A stretch of 64,000 bases of DNA from contig NZ_JAQSIO010000010.1 in NCBI RefSeq assembly GCF_028649455.1, positions 62,001-126,000 of the forward strand. The letters run 5' to 3'. The position numbers and the translations under genes were made by a program. Shown in pieces: positions 61,971 to 64,000 of the stretch. The DNA is from Curvibacter microcysteis (GTDB taxonomy: Bacteria; Pseudomonadota; Gammaproteobacteria; Burkholderiales; Burkholderiaceae_C). Each line of letters opens with the position of its first letter. Position 1 is the first letter of the stretch. A model generated the notes under the pieces. The model saw only the letters and a list, made by a program, of their open reading frames with translations. It did not search any database and was not told the DNA's origin.

Positions 61971-63527
61971 ATGACCGTCCTTGTGCACGCCATGCGCCGC
62001 AACCGGCCTGCCATTCCCGCCTGGTCTGGCTGCGCCCGCTGCCTGCTGGGCTTGATTCACGCGGCCGTCTCCTGGCTGGCCGCAGCCGCCCTGCCCGCCT
62101 GGGCGGCCCTGCCCAGCGAGCAAACCCAGGCGCTGGTCAAGCTGTACCAAGCCACCCAAGGCCCCGGCTGGCGCAAACAAGAGGGGTGGCTGCAAGGGGA
62201 CCCCTGTGAACGCCCCTGGCAGGGTGTCCTGTGCAACCCAGAAGGCAGCCAAGTGCTGGGGCTGCTGCTGCCCGGCAACCACCTCAAAGGCCACCTGCCC
62301 GAGGAGCTCACCCACCTTAGCGCCCTGCAGCACCTGGACCTGCGCAACAACCTGACTTTGCAGGGTAGTCTGCCCAGGTTGGCGGACTGGCCTCGCCTGC
62401 AAACCCTGAATGTCAGCTTCAACCAGTTCAGCGGCCCCTTGCCTGCGCTGAAAAACTTGAGCCAACTCGAAAGCCTGGTCGTGAGCAACAATTTGCTGAC
62501 TGGCCCGCTGCCAGACTTGGTGAACCTGGCCTCCTTGCGCAACCTGCGGGTCAATCACAACCAGTTCAGCGGCACCCTGCCCGCCTGGTCCACCCCCAAG
62601 CTGCGGGTGGCCGACCTCAGCTTCAACCGCTTCAGCGGCCCCCTGCCCAGTCTGTCAAACCTGCCCGCGCTCGACACCCTGGTCGCAGACTGGAATCGCT
62701 TCAGCGGCCCTTTGCTGCCCCTGCCGCCAAACAGTGCTTTGCGCACCCTGACCGTCTCGGGCAACCTGCTCAGCGGCCCGCTGCCCCCCTTCGCCCAGCA
62801 AGCCCAGTTGGCGGTGCTGCAACTCGACCACAACCAGTTCAAGGGACCACTGCCCGAATTCCAGGACCTGCCCGCCCTGACCCGGCTGAACCTGTCCTAC
62901 AACCAATTGCAAGGGGTGGTGCCAGCCCTGAATCAACTCCCGTCCCTGCAATCCTTGCAACTCGAGGGCAACCAACTCTCCGGCCCCTTGCCCCCCGCGC
63001 CCGCCAACCTGACTTACTTCCGGCTCTGTCCCAACAACACCGACAAAGCCCCCGCCAGCCAACCCGACCCCAAGGCGGTCGCCGCGGCCAACAGCAGCAC
63101 CTGGCCCAGCCGCATTCAATGCCCCAGCACCACGCTGACCAGCCAACGGCAGCACCGAGAGCCCGCCCCCCCCCAGCACCCAGTGATCGCCACCGACACC
63201 GAGCCCCCAGAAAGCCCCCAGAGCCTGCCCCCGGCCTGGGCCCCGCGCCGACAAGGCGCCTGCCTGGACGACGTCCACTTGATGCCCGCCATTCCCAGTG
63301 CTGCGGCCGGCTGCCTGCACGCACCGGCGCCCACAGCGCAAGCCTCTGCCGCCCTGTTGGACGACAGCATGCTGCCCCCCTTGAGCGAATGGCTGATGGC
63401 GCTCAGCGGCTTGCTCGCCCTGGCCACGACCTTGCTGATTTGGAACCTGCGCATCCCGGAGACCCTGCGCGAAGCACCGCAACGCCGCGCGGGCGAGCCT
63501 GCGCCAGCGCAGCCGGCCCACGACTGA
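61971..63527 (+). CDS. Secreted leucine-rich-repeat protein with plant-like LRR and IPTL-like C-terminal tail
   Basis: A 518-residue protein; the ATG at 61971 or, better, 61992 starts a signal peptide ending near WAALPSEQ. Next comes an LRR N-cap with GWRKQEGWLQGDPCERPWQG and VLC, the W-C-W-G-V-C layout of plant LRR receptors. About ten 21-24-residue repeats follow (LNVSFNQFSGPLPALKNLS type). A Pro-rich linker leads to LPPLSEWLMALSGLLALATT, a PxLSEW-plus-helix tail like the IPTL-CTERM, then an Arg-containing end. It is the second protein in the window with this kind of tail. Expected location: cell surface or secreted. Confidence 0.87.
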   Translation: MTVLVHAMRRNRPAIPAWSGCARCLLGLIHAAVSWLAAAALPAWAALPSEQTQALVKLYQATQGPGWRKQEGWLQGDPCERPWQGVLCNPEGSQVLGLLLPGNHLKGHLPEELTHLSALQHLDLRNNLTLQGSLPRLADWPRLQTLNVSFNQFSGPLPALKNLSQLESLVVSNNLLTGPLPDLVNLASLRNLRVNHNQFSGTLPAWSTPKLRVADLSFNRFSGPLPSLSNLPALDTLVADWNRFSGPLLPLPPNSALRTLTVSGNLLSGPLPPFAQQAQLAVLQLDHNQFKGPLPEFQDLPALTRLNLSYNQLQGVVPALNQLPSLQSLQLEGNQLSGPLPPAPANLTYFRLCPNNTDKAPASQPDPKAVAAANSSTWPSRIQCPSTTLTSQRQHREPAPPQHPVIATDTEPPESPQSLPPAWAPRRQGACLDDVHLMPAIPSAAAGCLHAPAPTAQASAALLDDSMLPPLSEWLMALSGLLALATTLLIWNLRIPETLREAPQRRAGEPAPAQPAHD

Positions 63528-63666
63528 GGCCACGCCCCGGCCAACAAGGCGATCAACACCCCTGAGTTCTGGACATGGGCCGGCCTGTTTTGACGCTACG
63601 ATGACGCGGCGAGGCTCGGTGCATTCTCCGAGCCCCCCTCCAGCGAATCCTCACCGACCTCTGCGC

Positions 63667-64000
63667 ATGACCACGCCTTACACCACCCTGATCACCGCCA
63701 GCGACTTGCAGGAGCTGCAAGCCCAAGGCCGCCCCCTGATGGTTTTTGATTGCAGCTTTGACCTGACCCAACCCGCTGCGGGCCATGTCCAGTTCGACAC
63801 CTTGCACATCCTGGGCGCCCAACGCGCCGACCTGGACCGCGACCTGAGCGAGCACGGCGATGGCGCCAAGGCCTCAGGCGGCCGGCACCCCCTGCCCAGC
63901 CGCGAGGCGGTGGCCGCCTGGCTGCGCCGCCTGGGCTTCGACAACACCCAACAAGCCGTGGTCTACGACCGCAACAACAGCACTTACTGTGTGCGCCTGT
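63667..64000 (+). CDS. Sulfurtransferase (rhodanese-like), 3' end cut by window
   Basis: The frame is open from ATG 63667 to the window end (111 codons). Residues such as DLQELQAQGRPLMVFDCSFDL, GHVQFDTLHILGAQRADLDR, and HPLPSREAVAAWLRRLGF then AVVYDR match the N-terminal half of two-domain SseA-type sulfurtransferases (3-mercaptopyruvate or thiosulfate). The active Cys lies in the missing C-terminal part. Confidence 0.88.
   Translation, partial: MTTPYTTLITASDLQELQAQGRPLMVFDCSFDLTQPAAGHVQFDTLHILGAQRADLDRDLSEHGDGAKASGGRHPLPSREAVAAWLRRLGFDNTQQAVVYDRNNSTYCVRL

Noticed and set aside
61865-62209. 114-codon frame overlapping the LRR gene start
   Set aside because: It runs out of frame into the LRR gene, has no ribosome site and its product is Arg/Ala/Pro-rich noise.

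Overview
The window is GC-rich bacterial chromosome with short intergenic gaps. The gene content (a CoxL-type molybdenum hydroxylase operon, modE-modBC, a TRAP transporter, a minor pilin/PilY1 operon, ispA-dxs, an Anbu protease, IPTL-CTERM proteins) and the protein style point to Burkholderiales, most likely Comamonadaceae. No rRNA, tRNA, transposase, integrase, phage gene or CRISPR array was seen. About 46 protein genes are supported, two of them cut by the window edges.

Layout. 1-10.4 kb: signalling block on the minus strand (HD-GYP response regulator, a very large hybrid histidine kinase, two small membrane-protein genes with a tiny ORF between them, an AraC regulator, and an EAL-PAS-PAS protein). 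10.7-16.1 kb: mutS overlapping an Anbu protease gene, an alpha/beta hydrolase, and uppP. 16.15-24.3 kb: one giant minus-strand gene for a 2,700-residue secreted protein with 20 Ig-like repeats and an IPTL-CTERM tail; five repeats are near-identical 312-bp tandem copies. 24.9-30.0 kb: a membrane protein, a LytS/LytTR two-component pair, a chemoreceptor and a small protein. 30.0-37.7 kb: a complete form-II cox-type molybdenum hydroxylase operon (coxS-L-M-D-E-G and xdhC), with a divergent GAF/Fis regulator. 39.1-41.7 kb: modE divergent from modBC, with a ModE box but no modA.

41.7-48.5 kb: an EgtB/SenA-like protein lacking two expected iron ligands, a Na+/H+ antiporter, TRAP dctQM, a membrane protein and a convergent dctP. 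48.7-51.6 kb: ispA and dxs (isoprenoid precursors). 52.0-59.2 kb: type IV pilus minor pilin operon pilE-fimT-pilV-pilW-pilX-pilY1. 59.2-64 kb: a Rieske oxygenase with a structured leader, an EamA exporter, a plant-type LRR protein with a second IPTL-like tail, and the start of a sulfurtransferase.

How the genes fit together (inference): molybdate uptake and regulation sit next to a molybdenum enzyme operon; two c-di-GMP degrading proteins, a chemoreceptor, pilus tip genes and two large putative surface proteins suggest a surface-attachment theme. The most unusual items are the giant repeat protein with a Cys pair in every repeat, the LRR/IPTL protein, the degenerate EgtB homologue, the orphan Anbu gene, the structured leader at 59.25-59.38 kb and the coupled tiny ORF at 6.9-7.0 kb.
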